Origin: Methylobacterium mesophilicum SR1.6/6
GTDB taxonomy: Bacteria > Pseudomonadota > Alphaproteobacteria > Rhizobiales > Beijerinckiaceae
Direction of reading: 5' to 3'
DNA: 64,000 bases
Assembly (NCBI RefSeq): GCF_000364445.2
Contig: NZ_CP043538.1
Coordinates: 6,157,447-6,221,446 of the forward strand
Below the pieces are notes generated by a model. It saw nothing but the letters and a program-made list of their open reading frames with translations, ran no database searches and was not told the DNA's origin. The position numbers were made by a program, and so were the translations under genes. How positions within the stretch are numbered: position 1 is the stretch's first letter; each line of letters starts with the position of its first letter. Positions 48,740-58,278 of the stretch are shown one piece after another.

Positions 48740-48817
48740 GCGAGCGCAGCGAAGCGACGCGGGGCAGCGCGACATCGGTGATCGTCGCGCGACACTGGAT
48801 CGCTTCGCTGCGCGCGC
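48740..48817. repeat. Diverged palindromic repeat of the GCGAGCG family
   Basis: The left arm GCGAGCGCAGCGAAGCGA (48740-48757) pairs with TCGCTTCGCTGCGCGCGC (48800-48817) with one mismatch. The inner sequence differs from the two 92-bp copies at 12748 and 24498, so it is a relative, not a third full copy. Confidence 0.65.
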
Positions 48818-48915
48818 AAAGACGATGATCGGCGATCCATCCAATCAGCCAGAGCCATCTTTGCCTGGATCCAACCTCCGGTTACCGATCTTCGGTTGAT
48901 CCGGAGGAGGGTACG

Positions 48916-50361
48916 ATGCAGGACGCGCGACAGGACGGCATCACCGCCATGGGCGCCGTGGATCTCGCCGCCGCCATTCGCGGTCGGGTCGTCTCCTGCG
49001 CCGAGGTGATGCGTGCCTATCTGGAGCGGATCCACCGGATCAACCCGCAGGTGAACGCCCTCGTGGGCTTGGCGGACGACGCCGCGCTCCTGCGGGAGGC
49101 CGAGGCCGCCGATGCCGTCCTGGCGCGCGGCGAGGCCGTCGGGCCGCTGCACGGCTTCCCGCTGGCCGTGAAGGATCTCGACCCGGTCCGCGGGCTGCGG
49201 TTCACGCAAGGATCGCCGATCTTCGCCGACCGGGTCGCCGACACCGACTCGATCATGGTCACCCGCCTGCGCGCCGCCGGGGCGATCTTCATCGGCAAGA
49301 CCAACATCCCGGAGTTCGGCCTCGGCTCGCACAGCTTCAACCCGGTCTACGGCGCCACCGGCAACGCCTACGATCCGGACAAGACCGGGGGCGGGTCGAG
49401 CGGCGGCGCCGCCGTGGCGGTGGCCCTGCGGATGCAGCCGGTGGCCGACGGCAGCGACCATGCCGGCTCCCTGCGCAACCCGCCGGCCTTCAACAACTGC
49501 TACGGCCTGCGCCCGAGCTGGGGCCGGATCCCCGCCGAGGCCAAGGACGTGTTCAGCCCGAGCCTCGGCGTGCTCGGGGCGATCGGGCGCACGCCCGGCG
49601 ATATCGGCCTGATGCTCTCGGTGCTGGCGGGCTACGACCCGCGCTGCCCGAACGCCATCCGGCAGGACCCGTCCGCCTTCGCGAGCCCGCTCGCTCGCGA
49701 CTTCCGCGGGACCCGGATCGCGTGGCTCGGCGATTGCGGCGGCCAGATCCCGTTCGATCCTGGCGTGCTCGACGTCGGGCGCGCCGCCCTGGCGACCTTC
49801 GCGGAGATCGGCTGCACCGTCGAGGAGGCGATGCCGCGCTACGACATGGAGCGGCTTTGGCAGGACTGGCTGGTGCTGCGGGCACTGACCGTCGCGGCGA
49901 ACCTCCGCCCGTTCTACGACGAGCCCCGCCACCGGGCCCTGCTCAAACCGGAGGCGGCCTGGGAGGTCGAGCGGGGGCTGGCGCTCGGCGCCGACCGGAT
50001 CATCGCAGCGCTGGAGGGGCGCACCCGCTGGTACGAGACCCTGCGCCGCTTCATGGAGAGCTACGACTACGTGATCATGCCGAGCGCCCAGGTCTTCCCG
50101 TTCGACAAGAACCTGCGCTGGCCCGAGACGGTGGGCGGACGGGCGATGGACACCTATCACCGCTGGATGCAGATCACGATCCCCGCGACGATGTCGGGCC
50201 TGCCGGCGCTGGCCGTGCCGGCCGGCTTCGGCGAGGCCGGGCTGCCCACCGGCATCCAGATCGTCGGCCCGAATCACGGCGAGCTCGCTTGCCTGCAGCT
50301 CGGCGCGGCTTACGACGCGGCGAGCAGCTGGGTTCGCCGCTACCCGCCGCCGCTCCAGTGA
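48916..50361 (+). CDS. Amidase (amidase signature family)
   Basis: This 481-residue Ser-Ser-Lys hydrolase has GFPLAVKDLDPVRGLRF with the catalytic Lys near 83, KTGGGSSGGAAVAVALRM with the cis-Ser near 160, DGSDHAGSLRNPPAF with the nucleophile near 181, and FNNCYGLRPSWGRIP. The C-terminal TYHRWMQITIPATMSGLPAL is typical of indoleacetamide/aryl-amide-type catabolic amidases. No GatB/C partner is nearby. It is an independent gene between pyrC and the ilv leader. Substrate unknown. Confidence 0.88.
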   Translation: MQDARQDGITAMGAVDLAAAIRGRVVSCAEVMRAYLERIHRINPQVNALVGLADDAALLREAEAADAVLARGEAVGPLHGFPLAVKDLDPVRGLRFTQGSPIFADRVADTDSIMVTRLRAAGAIFIGKTNIPEFGLGSHSFNPVYGATGNAYDPDKTGGGSSGGAAVAVALRMQPVADGSDHAGSLRNPPAFNNCYGLRPSWGRIPAEAKDVFSPSLGVLGAIGRTPGDIGLMLSVLAGYDPRCPNAIRQDPSAFASPLARDFRGTRIAWLGDCGGQIPFDPGVLDVGRAALATFAEIGCTVEEAMPRYDMERLWQDWLVLRALTVAANLRPFYDEPRHRALLKPEAAWEVERGLALGADRIIAALEGRTRWYETLRRFMESYDYVIMPSAQVFPFDKNLRWPETVGGRAMDTYHRWMQITIPATMSGLPALAVPAGFGEAGLPTGIQIVGPNHGELACLQLGAAYDAASSWVRRYPPPLQ

Positions 50362-50522
50362 GACTTGGGCTCCGGCACCGAACCGGCGCGGAACCGGCGC
50401 GATTGCACGCGCGGACGCGTTGACCAGCCCCGCACACTCCGCTAAGAGGCCCGACACTTCGCGCGCCCACCATGACCGAGTTCCGGATCATGAGGCCGCC
50501 GCGGGGCAGGTTCGGATATCCG

Positions 50523-50573
50523 ATGACCACGGTCCTTATTGTAGCGGTAGCGTCACCGACGGGGCGGCCCTGA
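50523..50573 (+). CDS. ilv leader peptide (attenuation control)
   Basis: The short frame MTTVLIVAVASPTGRP has a run Val-Leu-Ile-Val-Ala-Val, the signature of leader peptides that sense branched-chain aminoacyl-tRNA. Its stop codon lies in the GC hairpin at 50564-50585, and a T-tract terminator follows at 50607-50628. An in-frame ATG at 50472 would give a 33-residue version with the same end; neither start has a strong ribosome site. It precedes acetolactate synthase. Confidence 0.75.
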   Translation: MTTVLIVAVASPTGRP

Positions 50574-50628
50574 GCTAGGGCCGCGATCCGGGCGGTGGCG
50601 CATGCAGGGTCCCTCGGGGCCCTTTTTT
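50564..50628 (+). promoter_or_regulatory. ilvBN transcription attenuator
   Basis: Two mutually placed hairpins follow the leader peptide. GCGGCCCT (50564-50571) pairs with AGGGCCGC (50578-50585). The terminator stem GGGTCC (50607-50612) pairs with GGGCCC (50617-50622), followed by six T at 50623-50628. Ribosome stalling on the Val/Leu/Ile codons could shift pairing and allow read-through into ilvB, 168 bases downstream. Confidence 0.72.
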
Positions 50629-50796
50629 GTTGCCCGCGTCCGGGCGGATGGGTCTGAGACGGACGGTTATCCGAGGCGAGAGACACCTTCGGGCGAGGCG
50701 GACACCGCTTCACCAGACGGGGGTGCCGGGAGAGAGGACGGGGTAGGGCGGCGATTCGAGGATCGCGGTGGCCCCGGAGAGCGCGAGGAGACGAGC

Positions 50797-52572
50797 ATGG
50801 GCGGCGAGGTCATGACCGGGGCCGAGATGGTCATCCGGGCCTTCCAGGATCAGGGTGTCGACACGCTGTTCGGGTATCCGGGCGGCGCCGTACTGCCGAT
50901 CTACGACGCGCTCTTCCACCAGAACGCCGTCAAGCACATCCTCGTCCGCCACGAGCAGGGCGCCGTCCACGCTGCGGAGGGCTATGCCCGCTCATCCGGG
51001 AAGGTCGGCTGCGTCCTCGTCACCTCGGGCCCCGGCGCCACCAACATCGTCACCGGGCTCACCGACGCGATGCTGGATTCGATCCCGCTGGTCTGCATCA
51101 CTGGCCAGGTTCCGACGCACCTGATCGGCACCGACGCGTTCCAGGAATGCGACACGGTCGGCATCACGCGCCACTGCACGAAGCACAATTACCTGGTCAA
51201 ATCGATCGACGACCTGCCGCGCATCCTGCACGAGGCGTTCTACGTCGCGGCGAACGGCCGGCCGGGCCCGGTCGTGGTCGATCTGCCCAAGGACATCCAG
51301 TTCGCCTCCGGCCTCTACGAGCGCCCGGAGATCGCGAGCCACAAGACCTACCGCCCGGCCGTCAAGGGCGATGCCGACCGGATCCGCGCGGCCGTCGACC
51401 TGATGGCGACCGCCCGCCGGCCGGTCTTCTACACCGGCGGCGGCGTGATCAACTCGGGCCCGGAGGCGTCGCGCCTGCTGCGCGAGCTCGTCCGCGAGAC
51501 CGGCTTCCCGATCACCTCGACGCTGATGGGACTCGGCGCCTATCCGGGCACGGACGAGAAGTTCCTGGGCATGCTCGGCATGCACGGGACCTACGAGGCC
51601 AACCTCGCGATGCACGAGTGCGACGTGATGATCTGCGTCGGCGCCCGGTTCGACGACCGGATCACCGGCCGGCTCGACGCGTTCTCGCCCTTCTCCAAGA
51701 AGATCCACATCGACGTCGACGCCTCCTCGATCAACAAGGTCGTCAAGGTCGATGTCGGGATCGTCGGCGACTGCGCCTCGGTGCTCGGCGACATGCTGGA
51801 GGCGTGGCGCGCCCTGCCGTCGCGGCCCGACAAATCGAACCTCGATCCGTGGTTCCAGAAGATCAACGCCTGGAAGGCGCGGGACTGCCTCGCCTACTGG
51901 CCGTCGGGCACGATCATCAAGCCGCAATACGCGGTCCAGCGCCTCTACGAGGCCTGCAAGAGCCGCGAGACCTACATCACGACGGAAGTCGGCCAGCACC
52001 AGATGTGGGCCGCCCAGTACTTCAAGTACGACGAGCCGAACCGCTGGATGACGTCGGGCGGCCTCGGCACGATGGGCTACGGCCTGCCGGCGGCGATCGG
52101 CACGCAGCTCGCGCACCCGGAGGGGCTCGTGATCGACATCGCCGGCGAGGCCTCGATCCTGATGAACATGCAGGAGATGTCGACGGCGGTGCAGTACCGC
52201 CTGCCGATCAAGGTGTTCATCCTGAACAACGAGTACATGGGCATGGTCCGCCAGTGGCAGGAGCTGCTGCACGGCTCGCGCTACTCCCAGAGCTACTCGG
52301 AGAGCCTGCCGGATTTCGTGAAGCTCGCGGAGGCCTACGGCGCGAAGGGTATGCGCTGCGAGAAGCCGGGCGACCTCGACGGCGCCATCGCGGAGATGCT
52401 CAGCCATGACGGCCCGGTGATCTTCGACTGCATCGTCGACAAAACCGAGAACTGCTTCCCGATGATCCCGTCGGGCAAGGCGCACAACGAGATGCTCCTG
52501 TCCGATTACCTCGGCGAGACCGGCGTCGAGCTCGGCGACGTGATCTCCGAGGAAGGCAAGATGCTGGTGTGA
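50797..52572 (+). CDS. ilvB: Acetolactate synthase large (catalytic) subunit
   Basis: This 591-residue ThDP enzyme condenses pyruvate with pyruvate or 2-oxobutyrate for valine, leucine and isoleucine. It has GYPGGAVLPIYDAL with LVRHEQGAVHAAEGYARSSG (the catalytic Glu), SGPGATNIVTGLTDA, TCS-type middle FAD/regulatory domain DDRITGRLDAFSP, GGLGTMGYGLPAAIG and LVIDIAGEASILMNMQEMST. In the last, the ThDP-metal motif is GEAS rather than the more common GDGS/GDAS. The ATG at 50797 follows GCGAGGAG. The gene is controlled by the attenuator upstream and paired with the small-subunit gene. Confidence 0.95.
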   Translation: MGGEVMTGAEMVIRAFQDQGVDTLFGYPGGAVLPIYDALFHQNAVKHILVRHEQGAVHAAEGYARSSGKVGCVLVTSGPGATNIVTGLTDAMLDSIPLVCITGQVPTHLIGTDAFQECDTVGITRHCTKHNYLVKSIDDLPRILHEAFYVAANGRPGPVVVDLPKDIQFASGLYERPEIASHKTYRPAVKGDADRIRAAVDLMATARRPVFYTGGGVINSGPEASRLLRELVRETGFPITSTLMGLGAYPGTDEKFLGMLGMHGTYEANLAMHECDVMICVGARFDDRITGRLDAFSPFSKKIHIDVDASSINKVVKVDVGIVGDCASVLGDMLEAWRALPSRPDKSNLDPWFQKINAWKARDCLAYWPSGTIIKPQYAVQRLYEACKSRETYITTEVGQHQMWAAQYFKYDEPNRWMTSGGLGTMGYGLPAAIGTQLAHPEGLVIDIAGEASILMNMQEMSTAVQYRLPIKVFILNNEYMGMVRQWQELLHGSRYSQSYSESLPDFVKLAEAYGAKGMRCEKPGDLDGAIAEMLSHDGPVIFDCIVDKTENCFPMIPSGKAHNEMLLSDYLGETGVELGDVISEEGKMLV

Positions 52573-52653
52573 GGGAGGGCGGCCCGGCTCGTCGCCGGGC
52601 CGCGATCCGCCGCTGCGGCGGCGTTGGGTCGAACGACGAGGACTTGCCCCGCG

Positions 52654-53196
52654 ATGAACGCGATGAACACCCACTACCCCGAGCCCGTCCGCGTCGAGCC
52701 GATCAATCGGCACACGCTCGCGGTGATCGTCGACAACGAGCCCGGCGTGCTCGCCCGCATCTCGGGGATGTTCTCCGGCCGCGGCTACAACATCGAGAGC
52801 CTGACCGTCTCCGAGACCGAGGAGGCGCGCCACATCTCGCGCATCACCATCGTGACCGCGGGCACCAACGCCGTGATCGAGCAGATCAAGGCGCAGCTCG
52901 ACCGGCTGGTGCCGGTGCACCGGGTCGTGGACCTGACGCTCCAGGGCAACGCCATCGAGCGCGAGATCTGCCTCGTGAAGGTGAAGGGCGAGGGCGAGCA
53001 CCGCAGCGAGGCCCTGCGGCTGGCCGCCGCCTTCGGCGCCAAGACGCTGGATGCCACACTCAACTCCTTCGTGTTCGAGCTGACCGGCGCCACCGAGGAG
53101 ATCGACCGGTTCGTGCGCCTGATGAGCGTGATCGGGCTCGTGGAGATCTGCCGGACCGGCATCTCCGCGATGGGGCGCGGGGCGGAGCCGCTCTGA
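52654..53196 (+). CDS. ilvN: Acetolactate synthase small (regulatory) subunit
   Basis: This 180-residue ACT-domain regulator binds valine and activates the large subunit. The ACT core HTLAVIVDNEPGVLARISGM, FSGRGYNIESLTVSETEEAR (~22-61) and the second half LRLAAAFGAKTLDATLNSFV are clear. The length is that of IlvH/IlvN-long small subunits. It starts 81 bases after ilvB, most likely in the same transcript. Confidence 0.95.
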   Translation: MNAMNTHYPEPVRVEPINRHTLAVIVDNEPGVLARISGMFSGRGYNIESLTVSETEEARHISRITIVTAGTNAVIEQIKAQLDRLVPVHRVVDLTLQGNAIEREICLVKVKGEGEHRSEALRLAAAFGAKTLDATLNSFVFELTGATEEIDRFVRLMSVIGLVEICRTGISAMGRGAEPL

Positions 53197-53321
53197 GGTC
53201 TCGACGCGCGGCCAGTCGGTGCTCGGGGGAGCCGAAGCCTATCATCGGATCTCCTGGCGGCAGTCGGTTGGCCGTTGTTGCCGAAAACGCCGCGCCCGCG
53301 TTCGTCGATCAAGGACCCCGC

Positions 53322-53966
53322 ATGACCGCCCGCACCCTCTACTACGCCCCCGGCGCCTGCTCGCTCGCCGCCCACATCGTCCTGGAGGAATCCGGGCTTC
53401 CATACGAGGGCGTCAAGCTCGACCTCGCGGCGGGCGACCAGCGCCGGCCGGAATACCTTGCGATCAACGATCGGGGCCGCGTGCCGGCCCTGACCGAGGA
53501 TGGCTGGGTGCTCACCGAATGCGCGGCCATCCTGCGCCACGTCGCCCGTCAGGTGCCGGAGAAGGGGCTGTGGCCCACGGATCTCCGCGAGCAGGCGGCC
53601 GCCGACGAATGGCTCGGCTGGCTCGCCTGCAACCATCACATCACCTACGCCCATGTCCGCCGCCCTGAGCGCTACACCGAGGACGAGAGTGCCTTCGAGG
53701 GCATCAAGGCCAAGGCCGCCAACACCTACGCGGATCTCGCCACCATGACCGAGGTGCGCCTCTCGCACGGCGGCTGGGCCGTGGGCGACCGGTTCAGCGT
53801 GGTGGACGCCTACCTGATGGTCTTTTGGTTCTGGGCCAACGGACCGACGCTCCGGTTCGACATGGCCGGCCGCTTCCCGGCCTGGACCGCCCATGCCCGC
53901 CGCGTCGCCGAGCGACCGGCCGTGCATGCCGTCTTCGCCCGCGAGGGGCTGCCGCTCCCGCGCTGA
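53322..53966 (+). CDS. Glutathione S-transferase family protein
   Basis: The 214-residue protein has an N-terminal thioredoxin-like domain (TLYYAPGACSLAAHIVLEES, KLDLAAGDQRRPEYLAINDR, GRVPALTEDGWVLTECAAIL) with the conserved cis-Pro. The all-helical C-terminal domain holds FSVVDAYLMVFWFWA (~163-177). SPGACSLA-like beta-class signatures place it near bacterial beta GSTs. It acts in the cytoplasm on electrophiles or disulfides; a defined substrate cannot be given. It sits alone between ilvN and the TetR gene. Confidence 0.9.
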   Translation: MTARTLYYAPGACSLAAHIVLEESGLPYEGVKLDLAAGDQRRPEYLAINDRGRVPALTEDGWVLTECAAILRHVARQVPEKGLWPTDLREQAAADEWLGWLACNHHITYAHVRRPERYTEDESAFEGIKAKAANTYADLATMTEVRLSHGGWAVGDRFSVVDAYLMVFWFWANGPTLRFDMAGRFPAWTAHARRVAERPAVHAVFAREGLPLPR

Positions 53967-54028
53967 AGCCCGTGATCGCCGGATCGGCCACAAAGCTGTA
54001 ATCCGGCGTTCCGCCTTACGACAGTGAT

Positions 54029-54161
54029 CCCACGCTCGACCTCATCCTGAGGCGCCGGAGCGCAGCGGAGGCCTCGAAGGAGCCTTCCAGGGCAGGTGGC
54101 GCCTTCTGGAACCCTCCTTCGAAGCTGCTGCGCAGCACCTCAGGATGAGGTCGAGGGTGGG
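54029..54161. repeat. Long palindromic intergenic repeat (CTCATCCTGAGG family)
   Basis: CCCACGCTCGACCTCATCCT GAGG at 54029-54052 is the inverted complement, with one mismatch, of the 24 bases at 54138-54161. Nested arms around CTTCGAAGGAG fill the middle. The element lies between the GST and TetR genes. Its arms differ from the GCGAGCG repeat, so it is a second family of dispersed palindrome, of the RPE/REP kind widespread in Rhizobiales. Confidence 0.75.
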
Positions 54162-54230
54162 ATCGAATGGGGTTGGCGGGATTCGAGGACCCCAGACCCT
54201 CTTGCCGCGGCGGTCGAATCGGCCTACAGC

Positions 54231-54253
54231 GCGTACCGTACGGTACGGTACGC
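54231..54253. promoter_or_regulatory. Perfect 23-bp TetR operator candidate
   Basis: GCGTACCGTAC and GTACGGTACGC form an exact 11-bp inverted repeat around a single G at 54242. It ends 8 bases before the TetR ATG at 54262, so it overlaps the likely promoter/leader and implies autoregulation. Confidence 0.7.
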
Positions 54254-54261
54254 CACTCGAG

Positions 54262-54918
54262 ATGATGCAGGCCAGCGCCACAGCAGAGCAGGAAGCCCCG
54301 TCGGCCCGCCAGCAGGCGGTGCTGGACGCCGTGCTCGGCCTGATGGTCGAGGACGGCGAGCAGGTCACCATGGACGCCGTCGCGCGCCGGGCGAGCTGCT
54401 CGAAGGAGACGCTCTACAAGTGGTTCGGCGACCGGGACGGGTTGCTGACCGCGACGGTGCGCTGGCAGGCCTCCCGGGTCCATGCCGGGACTGACAGCGC
54501 TCAGGTGCTCGACGGCGCGACCCTGCGGGAGCGCCTGCAGGATTTCGCCGCGACGTGGCTGGAGGTCATCACCGGCCCGACCTCGGTGGCGCTGAACCGC
54601 ATCGCCATCGCGCATGCGGGCTCGCGCAAGAGCAACCTCGGCGGCATCGTCCTGGCGAACGGGCGCTTCGCCATCGGCGAGCGGGTGAAGCCCGTGCTGG
54701 AGGCGGGGCGCGCCGCCGGCCTGCTGACCTTCGCCGACAGCGAGGCCGCCTTCCGCACCTTCTTCGGCCTCGTCGGCCGGGATATCCAGATTCGCCTTCT
54801 GCTCGGCGAGACACTCGACCTCGACGGGGCCGAGATCCGGCGCGACGCGGGCCGCGCCGTCGAGCAGTTCCTGGCCCTCTACGGCCGGGCCAAACCCGAC
54901 CCGAAACACCAAGTCTAA
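54262..54918 (+). CDS. TetR-family transcriptional regulator
   Basis: This 218-residue repressor has an N-terminal TetR DNA-binding domain (VLDAVLGLMVEDGEQVTMDA, VARRASCSKETLYKWFGDRD, ~18-57) and a C-terminal AefR-like ligand domain (TSVALNRIAIAHAGSRKSNL, RTFFGLVGRDIQIRLLLGE). The ATG at 54262 is chosen because the earlier in-frame start lies inside the palindromic repeat. The operator palindrome abuts it. It is 12 bases ahead of ilvC, so it may share ilvC's transcript or regulate it. Confidence 0.9.
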   Translation: MMQASATAEQEAPSARQQAVLDAVLGLMVEDGEQVTMDAVARRASCSKETLYKWFGDRDGLLTATVRWQASRVHAGTDSAQVLDGATLRERLQDFAATWLEVITGPTSVALNRIAIAHAGSRKSNLGGIVLANGRFAIGERVKPVLEAGRAAGLLTFADSEAAFRTFFGLVGRDIQIRLLLGETLDLDGAEIRRDAGRAVEQFLALYGRAKPDPKHQV

Positions 54919-55950
<1,032 letters not shown>

Positions 55951-55965
55951 TCCTTTCTCGAACGA

Positions 55966-55990
55966 CGCGGCCGGGCTCTGCCCGGCCGCG
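55966..55990 (+). terminator. Hairpin terminator after ilvC
   Basis: CGCGGCCGGGC and GCCCGGCCGCG are perfectly complementary (11 bp) around the loop TCT, 15 bases after the ilvC stop. No T-tract follows, so termination may be partial or Rho-assisted. Confidence 0.55.
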
Positions 55991-56116
55991 CTGGGGCCGG
56001 TCGCGCGAAGGCGTGGCCGGCCCTTCGCGTTCCGGGTTGTCCGGCACCGGACATCCCGGCCATAAGCCCGGCAGCGGTCCCGCGCGTACGAGGACCGGCA
56101 AGCGGAGAGGACACCC

Positions 56117-56770
56117 ATGGCATCGCTCTATTCCGACGCGCACCGGGCGCTGCAGGAGGAGTTCGGCACGACCAGACTCGCCGTGCGCCTCGACGAGGAC
56201 TGGGTCCACGAGACTGTTCAGCCGGACGAGGCCGCCTTCATCGGCTCCCGCGACATGTTCTTCCTCTCGACCGTCGACCCTGACGGCATGCCGACCGTCT
56301 CCTACAAGGGCGGCCCCACGGGCTTCGTGAAGGTGCCCGACCCCGGCACGCTCGTGTTCCCGGGCTTCGACGGCAACGGCATGTTCTACTCGATGGGCAA
56401 CATCGAGGGGCAGGCCAAGGTCGGCCTGCTGTTCATCGATTTCGAGACGCCGCACCGCATCCGCGTTCAGGGCCACGCGACGCTGCTGCGCGACGACGCG
56501 CTGATGGCCGAATACACCGAGGCCAAGTACCTCGTGAAGGTCGCGGTGACGAAGATCTGGGTCAACTGCCCGCGCTACATCCACAAGTACAAGAAGCTCG
56601 AGCAGAACAAGTACGTGCCGCAGCCCGGCCGCGAGACGCCGCTCGCCGCCTGGAAGCGCCTCGATCTCGCGGGCGACGTGATCAGCGACGCCGACAAGGC
56701 GCGTGTCGCCCAGGAGGGCAGGCTCGAGGTCTCCGAGTACGAGGCGCTGATGGCCCGCGGCGAAGCCTGA
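56117..56770 (+). CDS. Pyridoxamine-5'-phosphate-oxidase-fold flavoprotein (PPOX class)
   Basis: The 217-residue protein has the FMN-binding split-barrel: RDMFFLSTVDPDGMPTVSYK at ~48-67, GTLVFPGFDGNGMFYSMGNI, KVGLLFIDFETPHRIRVQGH and the W-rich C-terminal helix region VTKIWVNCPRYIHKY. Family members reduce or bind flavins and F420-type cofactors, or have unknown functions. True PdxH is excluded by the missing active-site pattern. It is convergent with tam and has no operon partner. Confidence 0.85.
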   Translation: MASLYSDAHRALQEEFGTTRLAVRLDEDWVHETVQPDEAAFIGSRDMFFLSTVDPDGMPTVSYKGGPTGFVKVPDPGTLVFPGFDGNGMFYSMGNIEGQAKVGLLFIDFETPHRIRVQGHATLLRDDALMAEYTEAKYLVKVAVTKIWVNCPRYIHKYKKLEQNKYVPQPGRETPLAAWKRLDLAGDVISDADKARVAQEGRLEVSEYEALMARGEA

Positions 56771-56774
56771 GCCG

Positions 56775-57554
56775 CTACCGCGCCCGCGCCACGACGAACA
56801 CCCGCGGAAACGCGAGCAGGCGCCGCCCGTCGCTGCGCGGCGGGTAGGCGGCGTCAATCGCGCGCGTGTAGGCCGCCAGGAAGCCGGCCCGTTCCTCGGG
56901 ATCGAGCGGATCGAGGAACGGCCGGAGCCCGGTGGCGCTCACCCACTCCACGATGGCGGCGGCATCCGCCATCCGGTGGTGATAGGCGGTGCGCCAGACA
57001 TCGACGGCGGCGGCGTGCGGCGCCAGCAGGTCGTGATAGGCGGCCGGCTCCAGCATGCGCCCGAGGCGGCCGGCCACGGCCGGATCCCCGATCGCCGCCG
57101 ACCAGGGCCCCGCGCCGGCCACCTCGCGCATCAGGCGGTGTGTCGGCTCGGCGAGATTGTCGGGCATCTGCACGGCGAGCACGCCGCCCGGGGCGAGGAG
57201 CCCGAAGAGCCGCGGCAGCAGGGTCGCGTGGTCCGGCAGCCACTGGAGAACCGCGTTGGCATAGATCAGGTCCGGCGCCCGATCAGGGGTCCACGTCCCG
57301 GCATCGGCCTGCGCGAAGGCGAGGCCCGGGAGGCGCACGCGGGCGCTTTCCAGCATCGCCGGGGAAGTGTCGAGGCCGATCACCTCCGTGCCGGGAAAGC
57401 GCGCCGCGATCAGCGCGGTGGAGTTGCCGGGCCCGCAGCCGAGGTCGTAGGCCAGGAGCGGCGCGTCGAGGGGCACGCGCGCGAGGAGCTCGGCGGCCGG
57501 GCGCGTCCGCTCATCCTCGAAGCGGCTGTAGAGGGCGGGGTTCCAATCGGCCAT
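56775..57554 (-). CDS. tam: Trans-aconitate 2-methyltransferase
   Basis: This 259-residue SAM-dependent methyltransferase has motif [21 protein letters not shown] (~34-53), the acidic SAM residue in [14 protein letters not shown], and then [20 protein letters not shown] and [20 protein letters not shown]. Tam detoxifies the aconitase inhibitor trans-aconitate by methyl ester formation. Family resemblance is strong through LQWL and MPDN motifs and length. It starts 23 bases upstream of nothing else; the dehalogenase gene stops 22 bases away on the same strand, so co-transcription is possible. Confidence 0.88.
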   Translation of the reverse strand: MADWNPALYSRFEDERTRPAAELLARVPLDAPLLAYDLGCGPGNSTALIAARFPGTEVIGLDTSPAMLESARVRLPGLAFAQADAGTWTPDRAPDLIYANAVLQWLPDHATLLPRLFGLLAPGGVLAVQMPDNLAEPTHRLMREVAGAGPWSAAIGDPAVAGRLGRMLEPAAYHDLLAPHAAAVDVWRTAYHHRMADAAAIVEWVSATGLRPFLDPLDPEERAGFLAAYTRAIDAAYPPRSDGRRLLAFPRVFVVARAR

Positions 57555-57576
57555 CGCACCCCTCCGTTGATCCCGT

Positions 57577-58278
57577 TCAGCAACCGAGCTGGTCGGCGAG
57601 ATCCGCCAGGTCCCGCGCCGCGTGGGTGACCGGCACCGTCGGCGCCGCCTCGCCGCCGGCGGGGCCGTGCTCGTGGGGCCGGGCGATGTGGGCGGTGGCG
57701 AGCCCGTGGCTCGCAGCCGCCGCGAGATCGCTGGAATGGGCGGCGACCATCATGGTCTCGCCGGCGGCGAAGCCGAACGCCGCCACGGCGTCGCGGTAGA
57801 GCGCCGCCTTCGGCTTGTAGTCGCGGGAATAGCCGGCGCCGAGCACCGCGTCGAAGATCAGGCCGTTGCGGCGGGCGAGGTCGGCCATCAGCCGGACATG
57901 CCCGTTCGAGTTCGGCGCCAGGAGGTGCTTTTCCCGTAAGCGCCGCAGCGCCTCCGGCACCTCGGACCACGCATCGAGCGTGTGCCAGGCCTGGACCAGC
58001 TCCCGCCGCACGTCCTGCGCCACGCCCGCGATGCCGAACTGCGCCAGGACGTCCGGCAGGGACTCGGCCTGGAGCGTGTCGAGGTCGACGAAGGGACGGG
58101 CGCCGGAGCGCACCGGCTCCATGGAGGGCTGGTAGCGGGCGCGCCACGCATCCGCGAAGGCGCCGGCATCGAGGTTCGGCGCGACGGGCGCCAGCAGACG
58201 CCCGGCCTCGCGGGCGATTCCGGATCGCCAGTCGACCAGCGTCCCGAAGACGTCGAAGACCAGCGCCCGGACGGTCAC
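57577..58278 (-). CDS. Haloacid dehalogenase, type II (HAD superfamily)
   Basis: The 233-residue HAD hydrolase opens with [20 protein letters not shown] with nucleophile Asp9. Later motifs are [20 protein letters not shown] with motif II Ser/Asn, [18 protein letters not shown] with motif III Lys and [20 protein letters not shown] with motif IV. The set matches L-2-haloacid dehalogenase, although activity on phosphate esters is possible. It starts with GTG at 58278, which overlaps the trpS stop (GTGA), so the two are coupled. Biological use in this context is unclear. Confidence 0.88.
   Translation of the reverse strand: MTVRALVFDVFGTLVDWRSGIAREAGRLLAPVAPNLDAGAFADAWRARYQPSMEPVRSGARPFVDLDTLQAESLPDVLAQFGIAGVAQDVRRELVQAWHTLDAWSEVPEALRRLREKHLLAPNSNGHVRLMADLARRNGLIFDAVLGAGYSRDYKPKAALYRDAVAAFGFAAGETMMVAAHSSDLAAAASHGLATAHIARPHEHGPAGGEAAPTVPVTHAARDLADLADQLGC

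Noticed and set aside
47470..50457. Leftward open frame of about 995 codons opposite pyrC and the amidase
   Set aside because: It lies antisense to two clear enzymes and shows no domain motif of its own.
50472..50573. Longer 33-residue form of the ilv leader
   Set aside because: In frame with the same stop, but without a better ribosome site. The shorter form is sufficient to explain the regulatory codons; the choice remains open.
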